Origin: Microbacterium sp. zg-Y818 | Lineage (GTDB): Bacteria; Actinomycetota; Actinomycetes; Actinomycetales; Microbacteriaceae | NCBI RefSeq assembly: GCF_030246905.1 | Contig: NZ_CP126741.1 | Span: 806,001-870,000 of the forward strand | Length of the DNA stretch: 64,000 bases | Reading direction: 5' to 3' | Shown here: in pieces, positions 39,800 to 49,238 of the stretch | Layout: the number at the start of each line of letters is the position of its first letter | Numbering within the stretch: position 1 is the first letter of the stretch | Notes under the pieces: model-generated | Databases searched by the model: none | Told to the model about the DNA's origin: nothing | The model's input: the letters and a program-made list of their open reading frames with translations, nothing else | Translations under genes and position numbers: made by a program

Positions 39800-41040
39800 G
39801 GCAGCAGTCCTTTCGGGTCACGGCGCAGCAACTCGGTCGCGGCGGTGATGGTGTCGCGGTCGTACAGCGAGCCGTCGAAGCTGACAGATATGTGCAGGCG
39901 CCGTCTGAGCACGGCCGTGAGGGCGGTGATGCCGTTGCGCCCTGCAGGATCGACCGATACCCGAACGACGCCTTCGCCCGTCCAGGGGAGAGGCTCGAGC
40001 GCGCGGAGAAAGCCCATGTCGCTGACGATCGGCTTCGCAGCCGCCGGGACCTGAGAGGGGCCGGACCGCTGCCAGCCGCGGGTGAGCAACCCGGCGGCGA
40101 GGGCCGCGAGGGGTCTTCCGACGTGCAGGTCGCGGGTGAAGCGTGCTCCGGCGGCATCCAGCCCTGGCGTGAGGTCGACCGGATGCCCGACGACGAAGTT
40201 CGCCAGTGTCGACCGCCCCGACGGCAGGTAGCGGCGCAGGTCCACCAGCAGCGAGCCCTCGTCCATGACCGGCACGCCCACCCGGTCAAGCGCCTCCCGG
40301 AGCGCGAACATCATCGCCAGGGTCGGGGGGACCCTGCCCCGGCTCCAGGCCGCCAGCTCCCGGTAGGTCTGGGCCTCCATCGTGCCGGTGACGAGGTCCA
40401 GCGACCTGCGCTGCGCATCGACGGTCGGTCCGGCGTACGGGGTGCGGCGCTGTGCCATGCGGTCACGGACGACCGCTCCCGCCCGGCCGGGGTGCCGCAG
40501 GAACGTCGCGGCCAGTGCCGAAGGCAGCGGGTCGACGTCCGGGCCCGAAGTGAAGACGCCCGGTGCTTTCCGTCCGGTGAGCGCTCCCGCTGTCAGCATG
40601 ACGCTCAGAAAGCCGTCGCCCAGGCGGTGGTCGATGCACAGCGATGCGCGGTCCTCGCCGAGGAAGACGGTGAAGGGCAGGTCGGCGGCGGCGGCATCGC
40701 GCAGCTTCGGCAAGCCCGCGTCTCCGGTGAGCTCCACGGGCAACGGACGCACGATCCGCTCGGCCTGGGCGTCGAGGGCGTCGGGGTCGTACCGCCAGCG
40801 AGGGCCGTCGAAGGTCCTTCCGGCGCGGGCGGCGGCACCAAGCCGCAGCAGGTCGCGGACGGCGGCGACGACCGTCTCGCGTTCGGGCACATCGAGGGGG
40901 GCGAGTTCGACGCTGATGCGCACCCCGTCCGACAGCAGGTCCCTGCCCTGCACCCGCCCCGATGTCTCGACCCGACGTGCCGCGCGGCGCGGCGTGCGCT
41001 CCGGCACCGCGCCGGCCTCCTCGTCACGTGCGACGACCAT
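39796..41040 (-). CDS. Condensation-fold acyltransferase-like protein (HxxxDG)
   Basis: 414 residues from ATG 41040; the open frame to 41112 overlaps the upstream gene. Soluble, no signal peptide. CIDHRLGDGFL near residue 145 fits the HxxxDG catalytic motif of CoA-dependent acyltransferases, NRPS condensation domains and PapA/WS-DGAT enzymes. Later LLVDLRRYLPSGRSTLANFVVG resembles the second structural block of that fold. No carrier-protein gene is nearby. I infer a cytosolic acylation of a sugar or lipid-linked intermediate, but the substrate is unknown. Coupled to GH16 by a 4-nt overlap. Confidence 0.6.
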   Translation of the reverse strand: MVVARDEEAGAVPERTPRRAARRVETSGRVQGRDLLSDGVRISVELAPLDVPERETVVAAVRDLLRLGAAARAGRTFDGPRWRYDPDALDAQAERIVRPLPVELTGDAGLPKLRDAAAADLPFTVFLGEDRASLCIDHRLGDGFLSVMLTAGALTGRKAPGVFTSGPDVDPLPSALAATFLRHPGRAGAVVRDRMAQRRTPYAGPTVDAQRRSLDLVTGTMEAQTYRELAAWSRGRVPPTLAMMFALREALDRVGVPVMDEGSLLVDLRRYLPSGRSTLANFVVGHPVDLTPGLDAAGARFTRDLHVGRPLAALAAGLLTRGWQRSGPSQVPAAAKPIVSDMGFLRALEPLPWTGEGVVRVSVDPAGRNGITALTAVLRRRLHISVSFDGSLYDRDTITAATELLRRDPKGLLP

Positions 41041-41042
41041 TC

Positions 41043-42026
41043 TCAGACCATCTCCAGGGCCGTCTGCAGATCGGGGGCGAACTGCAGCGGCAGTTCGAGG
41101 TCCGCCAGCCACGTCGCGGCGTAGCTCGTGAGCTTGCCGTTGGCGTTGTCGATCGCGATGACCCGCCGGCCCATCTGCAGCCCGATCAGCATGGCGTGGA
41201 GGCGATCGGTGACGATCGTCTCACCGGGGGCGAGGAGGGCAACGCCCGTGGCCAGGCGCGTGGCGGCATCGGCGAACCAGCGGTCGGTGGTGCGGTTCAT
41301 CCCGCGGGTCACGGCACCTTCGATGACGGTGCGGCGCGCGCGGCGGCGGAGGCGATCGGCGAAGGTCATCGCCGGCCAGTCCACGGCTTCGGCCCCGGTG
41401 CCCGGCGGCAGAGCGCTCTCATCGTCTCGGCGCAGCAGCTGGACCACCGGGCGCGTCGGGGCGGCGGCGTGAAGTCGCCCCAGCATGTGCACGCTGTCCG
41501 GCGCCAGCGTCACATCGGCGACGAGGTCGCGCACCGCCGCGAGCGAGGCGGTGTCGCGCACCGCCAGGCGCAGCTGCGGCCGCGATGCCATGCGGCTGGC
41601 GAACTGCGTGCGGTCCGATGCCGAGGCGAAGTGCACCGACTGCGGCTCCTGGATCAGCAGCGTCTCGTCGCGCAGTCGCTCGGCCAGGCGGTAGCGGTGC
41701 TCGCTGTGCTGGGGGTAGAGCCCGCCGAAGTTGCCGCCGCCTTGGATGACCACGGTCGTGTGCGAGTCGTAGACCTTCGGCGAGATCGTGCGCCAGGAGT
41801 AGGTCGCCTCCACCTGGATGCCGGCACGGCGCCAGAACTCCGCCTGACCGAGCGCGATCACCGAGTCGCCGATGTTCTCGTAGTCGGGAAAGTCGGTCAG
41901 CACCAGCGACTCCACGCCGCGGTGCAGCTGCGTGAGCGCGTCGAAGGAGCGACGCTGCATCTCGTCGATGAAGTGCCCGGCGGTGTGCGGGCGGGGTTCA
42001 CGGGTGTTCTCGGTGGGCAGGGTCAC
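41043..42026 (-). CDS. Polysaccharide pyruvyl transferase
   Basis: 327 residues of the PS_pyruv_trans family, which adds ketal-linked pyruvate from phosphoenolpyruvate to a sugar. Recognised by LTDFPDYENIGDSVIALGQ, the glycine-rich VVIQGGGNFGGLYPQHSEHR, and the C-terminal VTDRLHAMLIGLQMGRRVIA and IDNANGKLTS. GTG 42026 overlaps the flippase stop (GTGA) and has GGAGG 7 nt upstream. Pyruvylation makes a polymer acidic and can create binding sites for SLH-type proteins. Confidence 0.9.
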   Translation of the reverse strand: MTLPTENTREPRPHTAGHFIDEMQRRSFDALTQLHRGVESLVLTDFPDYENIGDSVIALGQAEFWRRAGIQVEATYSWRTISPKVYDSHTTVVIQGGGNFGGLYPQHSEHRYRLAERLRDETLLIQEPQSVHFASASDRTQFASRMASRPQLRLAVRDTASLAAVRDLVADVTLAPDSVHMLGRLHAAAPTRPVVQLLRRDDESALPPGTGAEAVDWPAMTFADRLRRRARRTVIEGAVTRGMNRTTDRWFADAATRLATGVALLAPGETIVTDRLHAMLIGLQMGRRVIAIDNANGKLTSYAATWLADLELPLQFAPDLQTALEMV

Positions 42027-43591
42027 GGGGAGTCCTCCAGGACGTGGCCGGTGCGGGACCGGATGGGAAGAGCCGACCTCAGCCGGGCGCGCGAGGTCTT
42101 GTCGAAAGCGAGGAAGTAGTAGAGCGCGAGCGCTGCCGCGACCCAGACGCCCGCGAGGGCCACGATGAGCGGGAGCGGGGGGCCGGTCAGGCTCGCCGCG
42201 TACAGCAGAGCCGCCAGGGGGGCGACGGTCGCGAACGGCAGCACCAGGCAGCGCACGGCGAAGTCCCGCAGCGGAATGTGCAGGCGCCGCAGTGCGATCG
42301 CGATGTACACGGGTTCGAGGAACAGGATCGGAAGGGCGAGCCCGAGGGCGATACCGGGGAGCCCGAGGGATCCGCCCAGCGCTGTGGCCAGGAGCGTCCC
42401 CGAGACGGCCCAGATCGTGTGCAGCACGGCATAGCCGCGCAGAGACCCCTGCGCGGTGAGGATGGGAACCGCCAGCAGGTGATTGTTGTTCGCGAACATC
42501 GACAGCACCAGGATCTGCGCGACCAGCGCGGCGCCTGGCCCGGCATCGCCGAGCCAGACGTTCATGATCTGCGGCATGAAGATCACGATCGGCACGAGCA
42601 CGAGGGTCATCAGCATGTTCGCCAGGCTCGTGCCGCGCAGGTACATCTGCCCGATCGGGGCCCCTTCGGCACCGCCGTGGCGCATCGAGGCGGTCGGGAG
42701 CAGGGCGACGGCGAGTGAGCCGGTCACCTCCTTCACCAGCAGGTAGATGCGCTGGCCGGCGGCATACACCGCGGTGAAGCCGATGGGGAGGAGGAGCGCG
42801 GTCAGGATGCCGCCCACCTGCATGATCACCACGCTGGCGATCCCGAGCACCATGAGCTGCGAGCTCACACGGAAGAGCTCCCGGAAGACGTCCCAGCGGA
42901 AGTCGGCGAACCGCGCGGTGACCTCCGGAGCCCGGCGGCGCCGCACCACGTAGGTGGCGATGCCGAAGCCCAGGATGCCGAGCACGTCGACGACCGCGAC
43001 CGCCACGATGCCGAGGTCGGCCCAGCACACGATCACGGTGAAGACGACGCGGAACGCGGCGAGCCCGATGAGCAGGTAGTTCACTTCGGCGAGGCGGCCG
43101 ATGCCCGCGAGGATCTGCCGGTTCGCGGAGAACACCAACAGGAGGAAGACATTGCCGATGCCCAGGATCGCCAGCGCCCACGCCGTGGACCCGAGCTCGT
43201 CGCTGAAGTCCGCGTTCGGCACCGTCAGGGCGAAGGCCACCGCGGTCGCGGTCGCCAGGACGAGGGCGGCGGCGATGTAGAACACGTTGCTGGCCGAGGC
43301 GACGCTGCGCATGCGGGCGACGTCGCCCGAGGGCCGCGCGACGCCGATGAAGCGCGTCGTGGCATCCCCGATCCCCAGATCCTGCTGGAACAGCGCACCG
43401 AGGGCGACGGTGAGCATGTACAGCCCGTACGACTCGGCACCGAAAGCCCCCAGCACCACGGGGAGCAACACCACGTACGCGATCATCGAGGAAAAGCGCG
43501 CGAGGTAGGTCGTGATGACCGCCCCGGTGATGCCTCCCCTCGGCGCGGCCGACGCCCTGTGACGCCGCGTCGTCTCGGTTGCGCTGCCCAT
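42023..43591 (-). CDS. Polysaccharide flippase, Wzx/MATE-like (first)
   Basis: 522 residues and 12-14 predicted membrane helices of the MOP/Wzx superfamily (VITTYLARFSSMIAYVVLLPVVLGAFGAESYGLYML at the N-terminus). It would move an undecaprenyl-linked repeat unit across the membrane. One base separates it from the upstream membrane protein gene. The operon contains a second, unrelated-looking flippase. Confidence 0.82.
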   Translation of the reverse strand: MGSATETTRRHRASAAPRGGITGAVITTYLARFSSMIAYVVLLPVVLGAFGAESYGLYMLTVALGALFQQDLGIGDATTRFIGVARPSGDVARMRSVASASNVFYIAAALVLATATAVAFALTVPNADFSDELGSTAWALAILGIGNVFLLLVFSANRQILAGIGRLAEVNYLLIGLAAFRVVFTVIVCWADLGIVAVAVVDVLGILGFGIATYVVRRRRAPEVTARFADFRWDVFRELFRVSSQLMVLGIASVVIMQVGGILTALLLPIGFTAVYAAGQRIYLLVKEVTGSLAVALLPTASMRHGGAEGAPIGQMYLRGTSLANMLMTLVLVPIVIFMPQIMNVWLGDAGPGAALVAQILVLSMFANNNHLLAVPILTAQGSLRGYAVLHTIWAVSGTLLATALGGSLGLPGIALGLALPILFLEPVYIAIALRRLHIPLRDFAVRCLVLPFATVAPLAALLYAASLTGPPLPLIVALAGVWVAAALALYYFLAFDKTSRARLRSALPIRSRTGHVLEDSP

Positions 43592-43592
43592 C

Positions 43593-45365
43593 TCAGCCCT
43601 GCGGGGTGACGCCGAGGTTCAGGCGGTACACGAGCGTCTCGTCGGACTCGTGGGCGAGCTCCCAGCGGGGGTCGTCCTCGAGGATGTTCTCGAACCGTCC
43701 CAGCGCGCCGTCGGGGAGGGTGCCGTAGTAGGTGCTGTAATCGCGCATCTGCTGCGTGATGACCACGAGGGCCGGTCGCTGCTCCCAGACGAGGCTGTCG
43801 GTGAGGCGGGTGACGCGGCGCGGGTCGGCGAACTGCTCGTTCTCCCACCCTGGCCACGACGTCAGCCACATGTCGATGCCGGAGTCGAACTGCTGGTTGG
43901 CCTGCACGAAGTCCACGTACTCCGCGACGAGGCGACCGGGGGCGCCCGGTGCGACGCCGATGGTGAGGGTGGCGGGATCCTCGTTCTGCAGGATGTCGGT
44001 GGTCAGGCGCACCGATTCGGGGGTGACCAGGTTCGCGAACCACCCGCCGTAGTAGGCCTGCATCGACAGCAGGCCGGCGATCGACGCGATGACGGCGGCG
44101 CCCGCCTGCGCGGTGCGGCGGGCGCGGGCGGCCTCTCCGCGCAGCATGCGGGTCAGGCCCGGCGCGAGGATCAGCATGCAGCCGGGGATGGAATACAGGA
44201 ACACCCGGAAGAGTGCTTCGCCGCCGTAGCCCTGGGCTACCAGGATCAGACCGGGGGAGAAGGCGACGACCGCCGGCACGAGCGTGTCGCGCCACTGGTC
44301 GCGGCGGCGCACCAGGCGCACCACGGTGACGATGCCGGCCGACACCCACAGCAGCAGGGTCACCGCTCGCGCGGACCATGAGCTGACCACCTGTCCCAGG
44401 CTCGGGTTTCCCAGGGTCTCGTTGCGTGCCGAGGGGGTCAGGATGTTGCTGAGGAAGTCGAAGTTCAGCAGGCGCCCGAACTGGCTGAGCACGTTCAGGT
44501 GCAGCAGCATGTAGCCGATCGCGATCGCCGCGAAGACGAGGAAGATGTACTTCGGCTTCACCCGCCCGAGCAGGGTCAGCACGAACAACGCGGCGAGCAG
44601 CCAGTACGGCGTCAGCTGGTGGGTGACCACGATGGCCGCGAAGATCGGCACAGCCACCCAGGCCGCGGCCTTCGTCGTGCCCGATGCGAGCAGGAGGGCC
44701 ATCACCACGATGGCGAGGGCGAAGCCGATCGCCTGCGGGGAGAGGTAATCCTGCGCGACCCAGTTGGCGGTGTGGGCGCCGAACGCCGCGACCAGGGCCG
44801 TGGGCGTGCCCATGCCGTAGGTGCGGGCGAGGAAGAACACCGCGGCGGTCACCGCCAGCTGGGAGCCGACGGTGAACCACTGCGCGACGGCGATCGTCTC
44901 GACGCCGGTGACGGTGTTCAGCCACGCGATGAAGGAGAAGGCCCCTGGCCAGTTGTGGTAGATGTCCACGTCCACGTCGACCACGCCGAAACGCTGGATG
45001 TAGTCCGTGGGGCCGAAGTGCTTGTACGTCCACGAATAGAGGGGGGCATCGGTGGAGACGGCGGTGGGCAGCCGCATCATGAGGACGGTCGACACCAGCG
45101 CGGCGCCGGCCGTGCGGTGAGTGCGCAGCGCGATGGCGAGGCAGAACGCGACCGTTGCCAGGACGATCGACACCGGGAAGAGCGGTCCAGAGGCGGCGAG
45201 CAGCCCGAAGAGGTTCCACGGTGCGTCGCGAAGGCCGGGCAGCGCCACCGCCCAGCAGGTGGCGGCGGCGACCAGGACGATCGCAGGGACCAGCCACGGG
45301 CGAAAAGCGCTCGACGGCTCGACGGGCGGTGCCGACGCGTGCGTGCGGGGTGCGGTGAGGGTCAT
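43593..45365 (-). CDS. Polytopic membrane protein of the polysaccharide operon, polymerase-like
   Basis: 590 residues. About 12 membrane helices cover residues 22-440, with a loop containing YNHWPGAF-like aromatic residues after helix 3 (DVDIYHNWPGAFSFIAW). A soluble C-terminal part of about 150 residues follows and probably faces outside. No Wzy or GT-C signature could be named with confidence. Between a GT2 gene and a flippase gene, polymerase or lipid-dependent glycosyltransferase are the best guesses. ATG 45365 has GGAGG upstream and overlaps the GT2 stop by 4 nt. Confidence 0.6.
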   Translation of the reverse strand: MTLTAPRTHASAPPVEPSSAFRPWLVPAIVLVAAATCWAVALPGLRDAPWNLFGLLAASGPLFPVSIVLATVAFCLAIALRTHRTAGAALVSTVLMMRLPTAVSTDAPLYSWTYKHFGPTDYIQRFGVVDVDVDIYHNWPGAFSFIAWLNTVTGVETIAVAQWFTVGSQLAVTAAVFFLARTYGMGTPTALVAAFGAHTANWVAQDYLSPQAIGFALAIVVMALLLASGTTKAAAWVAVPIFAAIVVTHQLTPYWLLAALFVLTLLGRVKPKYIFLVFAAIAIGYMLLHLNVLSQFGRLLNFDFLSNILTPSARNETLGNPSLGQVVSSWSARAVTLLLWVSAGIVTVVRLVRRRDQWRDTLVPAVVAFSPGLILVAQGYGGEALFRVFLYSIPGCMLILAPGLTRMLRGEAARARRTAQAGAAVIASIAGLLSMQAYYGGWFANLVTPESVRLTTDILQNEDPATLTIGVAPGAPGRLVAEYVDFVQANQQFDSGIDMWLTSWPGWENEQFADPRRVTRLTDSLVWEQRPALVVITQQMRDYSTYYGTLPDGALGRFENILEDDPRWELAHESDETLVYRLNLGVTPQG

Positions 45366-46966
45366 GCCGTCCTCCTGATGCCGAAGGTGACTGCGGCGCC
45401 CAGGCAGGTGGCCCCCGCCAGGATGAACAGCCACGCCACGGGGTTCCATAGCTGCGCGTACACGACGGCCGTGGTCAGCAGCAGCATCGTCGAGACCCCG
45501 ATGGCCGGGACGACGATGGGCGCGAAGTGGGGTGGGAGCACCACCCAGGCGCGCACCAGCGCGCCGGGACCGAGCAGGATGAACACCGCGACGAACAGCA
45601 GCGACAGCCCGGTCGGCAGCGGAAGCAGCGCCAGCAGACCGCTGAACCCGCCCACTGCCGCCAGCCCCGACCAGCAGCGACGTTCCATCGCCGGCCCGCG
45701 CGAGGCGGGACCCGCGAGGGTGCCGGCGTCACGCTGGGTGCGACGCTCCGCGAAGTAGGCGGCAGGGCCGCCGACGATGCTCCGCAGCTCCACGCGGCCT
45801 ACCTTCTTCGCCGCGACCGAGAGGGTCGACGAGGCGGGGGAGTCGTCCACGGTCGACATGGGCTTGTGCAGCAGACGCGCCAGCGCGCGGGGCGAGCGGG
45901 CCACCGCAGCTCCCAGCATGCGCGGGTCGAGTGCGACCGTGGTCGCCCAGGCGCCGAATCCGCGGCCGTAGCCCACGGCCTGGGCGGTCAGGGCGGCCAG
46001 GTCGTCCCGGTGGCGGTGCCACACCAGTGCCGCGGGCTCCACCGCGATCGCCTGGCCGTCATAGAGAACGCGCAGGAACATGTCGAGGTCCTCACCGCCC
46101 TGAGTGCGGGTGCCGGCACCCAGGGCGGTGTCGAAGCCGCCGAGCTCCAGCATGTGCGCCCGACGGACGGCGAAGTTCGCGCCCGTGCCGAACTCGCCCA
46201 CGCAGAAGGGGAACATGGGCAGATCCGACGGTGGGTCGTCCAGGCGGAACACTCGCGCGGCGGTGAGCTTGGACCAGCTGACGCGGGCGTCGAAGTACGC
46301 CTGCACCTCGTTGCGCAGCTCGCCGGTCGGCACCACGCCCGTCACACAGGCGACGTCGGGACCGCGTGAGAATCCGGCGGCGATCGCCCACAGCCACTGC
46401 GTGTCGACGCTGACGTCGTCGTCGGTGAACGCGACGATCGCCGACTGCGCGGCGCGGAGCCCGGCGTTGCGGGCATGGGAGAGCCCGGCGGCATCCTCGC
46501 GCACGTAGCGGAAGTCCGGGAACTGCGACGCCAGCAGATCGCGGGTCTCGCCGGTCGCGGGCGCGTTGTCGACCACGACCACTTCGTACGAGGGGTACTC
46601 CAGCGCCCGGATGGCCTCGAGGGACTCCCGCAGCATGTCGGCGCGGTCACGGGTGCAGACGACCACCGTGATGGGGGTCGGCTCCGGGCGGGATGCCGCA
46701 GGGACCGAGGGCAGTGCAGCGATCGCCTCCTGCAGGGCGTGCGGGTCGAGCGTGCCCTCCGCGACGGGGAGGGTGACGTAGCCGCGCACCGATCCGCGGT
46801 CGCGCACCAGCAGGCGGGCCCGGTCGAACGATCCGCCGGACTCGAGTACGACGGCGTCCGGCGACGCGGCGACGTCGTCGGCCTCGACGAGGCCGACCCA
46901 GATCGCGTCTCGTCGGTCGACGTCGCCGCGCAGGGGCATGGCGAGGGGGAGAGTCAGTGCCGTCAT
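45362..46966 (-). CDS. GT2 glycosyltransferase with N-terminal extra domain and C-terminal membrane helices
   Basis: 534 residues. The first 95 or so residues form an unrecognised domain. A GT-A glycosyltransferase follows (ITVVVCTRDRADMLRESLEAI, VVVVDNAP, GLSHARNAGLRAA, AFTDDDVSVD with the metal-binding aspartates, GGEDLDMFLRVL). Three C-terminal helices (about 430-530) anchor it to the membrane. Nucleotide-sugar and acceptor unknown. ATGA overlap with the second flippase. Confidence 0.85.
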   Translation of the reverse strand: MTALTLPLAMPLRGDVDRRDAIWVGLVEADDVAASPDAVVLESGGSFDRARLLVRDRGSVRGYVTLPVAEGTLDPHALQEAIAALPSVPAASRPEPTPITVVVCTRDRADMLRESLEAIRALEYPSYEVVVVDNAPATGETRDLLASQFPDFRYVREDAAGLSHARNAGLRAAQSAIVAFTDDDVSVDTQWLWAIAAGFSRGPDVACVTGVVPTGELRNEVQAYFDARVSWSKLTAARVFRLDDPPSDLPMFPFCVGEFGTGANFAVRRAHMLELGGFDTALGAGTRTQGGEDLDMFLRVLYDGQAIAVEPAALVWHRHRDDLAALTAQAVGYGRGFGAWATTVALDPRMLGAAVARSPRALARLLHKPMSTVDDSPASSTLSVAAKKVGRVELRSIVGGPAAYFAERRTQRDAGTLAGPASRGPAMERRCWSGLAAVGGFSGLLALLPLPTGLSLLFVAVFILLGPGALVRAWVVLPPHFAPIVVPAIGVSTMLLLTTAVVYAQLWNPVAWLFILAGATCLGAAVTFGIRRTA

Positions 46967-48297
46967 GCGGCAACACCTTTCGGGTCGAGGGCGTATGCGG
47001 GCGCGAGGCCGCGCACACGACGGAGTCCGACCGCGCCCACGGCTGCCAGGGCGCACGCGCCGCAGACCATGGCCAGCGCTGCGCCGAGGGCCCCGTACGA
47101 GGGGACCAGCAGCAGCACGACGGTGAACAGGATCAAGACGTAGAGCAGGTTGCTCCACAGCACCGGCCGCACCCGGTGCCGCGCGCGGGAGAGCGCGGAC
47201 CAGATGTCGTAGCCGGGACGAATGAGGCTCGCCAGCGCCAGGGCGCCGACAACGGCCATGCCGTACAGCGGTGGGTACGCCTTGCCGGCGATGAGGAACA
47301 GCAGAGGTGTGGCGACGGTCGCGCACACTCCCAACGCGCCCACCACGAAGAAGACCGAGCGCGAGTACGACCGGGCGAGCACCGCGCTGGGGTCGAAGTC
47401 GGCCGCGGCGCTCTTGGCCAGCGCCGTCGCGACGGCGACGCCCACGAGGTCCAGCGCGACGCTGAACTGATAGGCGATGGCGAACACCGCGCCCTCTTCG
47501 GGGGAGGCCAGGGCCGTGACGACGAACGACAGCGACAGTCCCGCGCAAAGGACCACTCCGACAGCCATGGCGTTCTGCGCGGTGAAGAGGCCGAACGCCC
47601 GGGCGACCCCGGCGTTCCAGGTGTGCGTGCTCGGCCGCCGCGCCTGCTCCCGTCGCAGGGCGCGCGGCACCAGCACGAGGGCGCCGACGGCGACCGCGCA
47701 GACAGCGGGCACGATCGTGGCCGTCACGAGCGGATGCGCCGGGCCGACCGCCCCGAAGGCGAGCACCGCCAACAGGGCGAGCTTCAGCAGGTTCGCCGAG
47801 CCATTGAGCAGGAGGGTGCTGCGGGCGTCGGCGGCGCCGGCCAGCGCCTGGGTCAGCACGTTGAACAGAGCCCACACCACGGTGCACAGGGTGACCACGG
47901 CCACCGTGACCACGACCGGCGGATCCGGACGCAGCACCATGGCCACCAGCCCTCCCGCCACGAGTCCGGTCGCCGCGCCGAGCCCCGCCGTCACGGCATA
48001 GGCGCGCCCCAGCAGCGACCAGGCTGCCGGGCCGCCCAGCGGGAGCATGACGACCAGCGCGCTTCCCGGGCCGTTGGACGCCAGCGCGGCCGCGGCCATG
48101 ATGACCGCCAGTGCCGAGGCCTCCAGGCCCAGCTGGGCCTGCGGGATCCACAGTGCCGCCAGCATCCAGAAGACGAACCCGGACACCGAGGTCACGGCGT
48201 ACCCCGCCGACAGCCAGAGCGAGTCGCGCGTGATGCGTCGACCCACCGAGGTGCCGGCGCCGGGGGCGTCGGGGTGCCGGCGCCGTACCCCCGTCAC
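46963..48297 (-). CDS. Second flippase-like membrane protein
   Basis: 444 residues from GTG 48297, which overlaps the upstream GT2 stop in GTGA. About 12 helices with the MOP-type pattern (RDSLWLSAGYAVTSVSGFVFWMLAALWIP, LIRPGYDIWSALSRARHRVRPVLWSN). It shares topology but little obvious sequence with the other flippase of the operon. Two flippases could serve two lipid-linked substrates, or one could act in another role. Confidence 0.78.
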   Translation of the reverse strand: MTGVRRRHPDAPGAGTSVGRRITRDSLWLSAGYAVTSVSGFVFWMLAALWIPQAQLGLEASALAVIMAAAALASNGPGSALVVMLPLGGPAAWSLLGRAYAVTAGLGAATGLVAGGLVAMVLRPDPPVVVTVAVVTLCTVVWALFNVLTQALAGAADARSTLLLNGSANLLKLALLAVLAFGAVGPAHPLVTATIVPAVCAVAVGALVLVPRALRREQARRPSTHTWNAGVARAFGLFTAQNAMAVGVVLCAGLSLSFVVTALASPEEGAVFAIAYQFSVALDLVGVAVATALAKSAAADFDPSAVLARSYSRSVFFVVGALGVCATVATPLLFLIAGKAYPPLYGMAVVGALALASLIRPGYDIWSALSRARHRVRPVLWSNLLYVLILFTVVLLLVPSYGALGAALAMVCGACALAAVGAVGLRRVRGLAPAYALDPKGVAA

Positions 48298-49238
48298 GCG
48301 GGCGTCCGCCCTGTCAGCGAGCGGCGCGGGCTGCCGGCCCGAACGGGGGCGACGCTCCCGCGCAGGTAACCCGCGCCGGCGAGAAGCAGTGAGAGCACGA
48401 TGGCGGCGGCTGCAGGCACGCCCTGCGGCCCGCGGCGCAGTTCCCGCCAGAGGGCGGCGGGGAGCACGCGCGAGGCATAGGCGGACTCGGCCGAGAGCGC
48501 GTCCTGGCGCCCGACGGTACGCGCGATCCCCGCTTTGGAGATCCCTTCGCACCAGCTGCGGTGGGCGACGTATGCCATTCGCGTCCGGTCGGCGCTGACG
48601 TGATGGCGCACGCGCGCGGACGGCTCGTACCGCACGATGTGGGCCGGGTCGACCTGGCGCAGCTTGATGCACACCTCGGTCTCCTCGCAGCCGATGGGCA
48701 GCTTGCCCACGCGGCCGGTGTCGGTGTTGAAGCCGCCGACGGCGAGCAGCGGGTCGCGGCGGAAGGCCATCGAGCAGCCCATGACGTTGCGCACCGGGCC
48801 GGGTCGTGTGGGAAGTCCGCGATAGCTGCACCCGACGATCCAGAGCAGCTCCTCGGGGAGCACCGCCGGAGCGTCGCCCGGCCACAGCGGCACCGCGCTG
48901 CCGCCGACGGCGACGACCGACGGCTCTGCGAATCCGTCGACGAGGGTGCGCAGCCATCCGGGCTCGGCGACCGCATCGTCGTCGAGGAACGCGACGATGT
49001 CGCCGCGGGCCACCTGCAGGGCGGTGTTGCGCGCGGCGGAGAGTCCCTGCGCGCCGGCGTTGGCCAGCACGTGCGACTCAGGCCACCGGGCCTGGGCGCG
49101 ACGCAGCAGCTCGTCGTTGTGATCGATGACGAGGATCGTCTCGTCTGCGATCGCCTGGTCCGTTACCGAGGCCATGGCCAAAGCCAGCTGATCCCAGCGA
49201 TCGAGCGTGTACGCGCAGATCACCACACTGACCGACAT
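48294..49238 (-). CDS. GT2 family glycosyltransferase
   Basis: 314 residues. VSVVICAYTLDRWDQLALAMASV, GLSAARNTALQVARGDIVAFLDDDAVAEPGWL (DDD metal site) and the acceptor-side block MGCSMAFRRDPLLAVGGF, then IGCEETEVCIKLRQ. A short hydrophobic segment near the C-terminus (about 275-295) may attach it to the membrane. The ATG shares one base with the stop of the upstream GT2. Confidence 0.87.
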   Translation of the reverse strand: MSVSVVICAYTLDRWDQLALAMASVTDQAIADETILVIDHNDELLRRAQARWPESHVLANAGAQGLSAARNTALQVARGDIVAFLDDDAVAEPGWLRTLVDGFAEPSVVAVGGSAVPLWPGDAPAVLPEELLWIVGCSYRGLPTRPGPVRNVMGCSMAFRRDPLLAVGGFNTDTGRVGKLPIGCEETEVCIKLRQVDPAHIVRYEPSARVRHHVSADRTRMAYVAHRSWCEGISKAGIARTVGRQDALSAESAYASRVLPAALWRELRRGPQGVPAAAAIVLSLLLAGAGYLRGSVAPVRAGSPRRSLTGRTPA

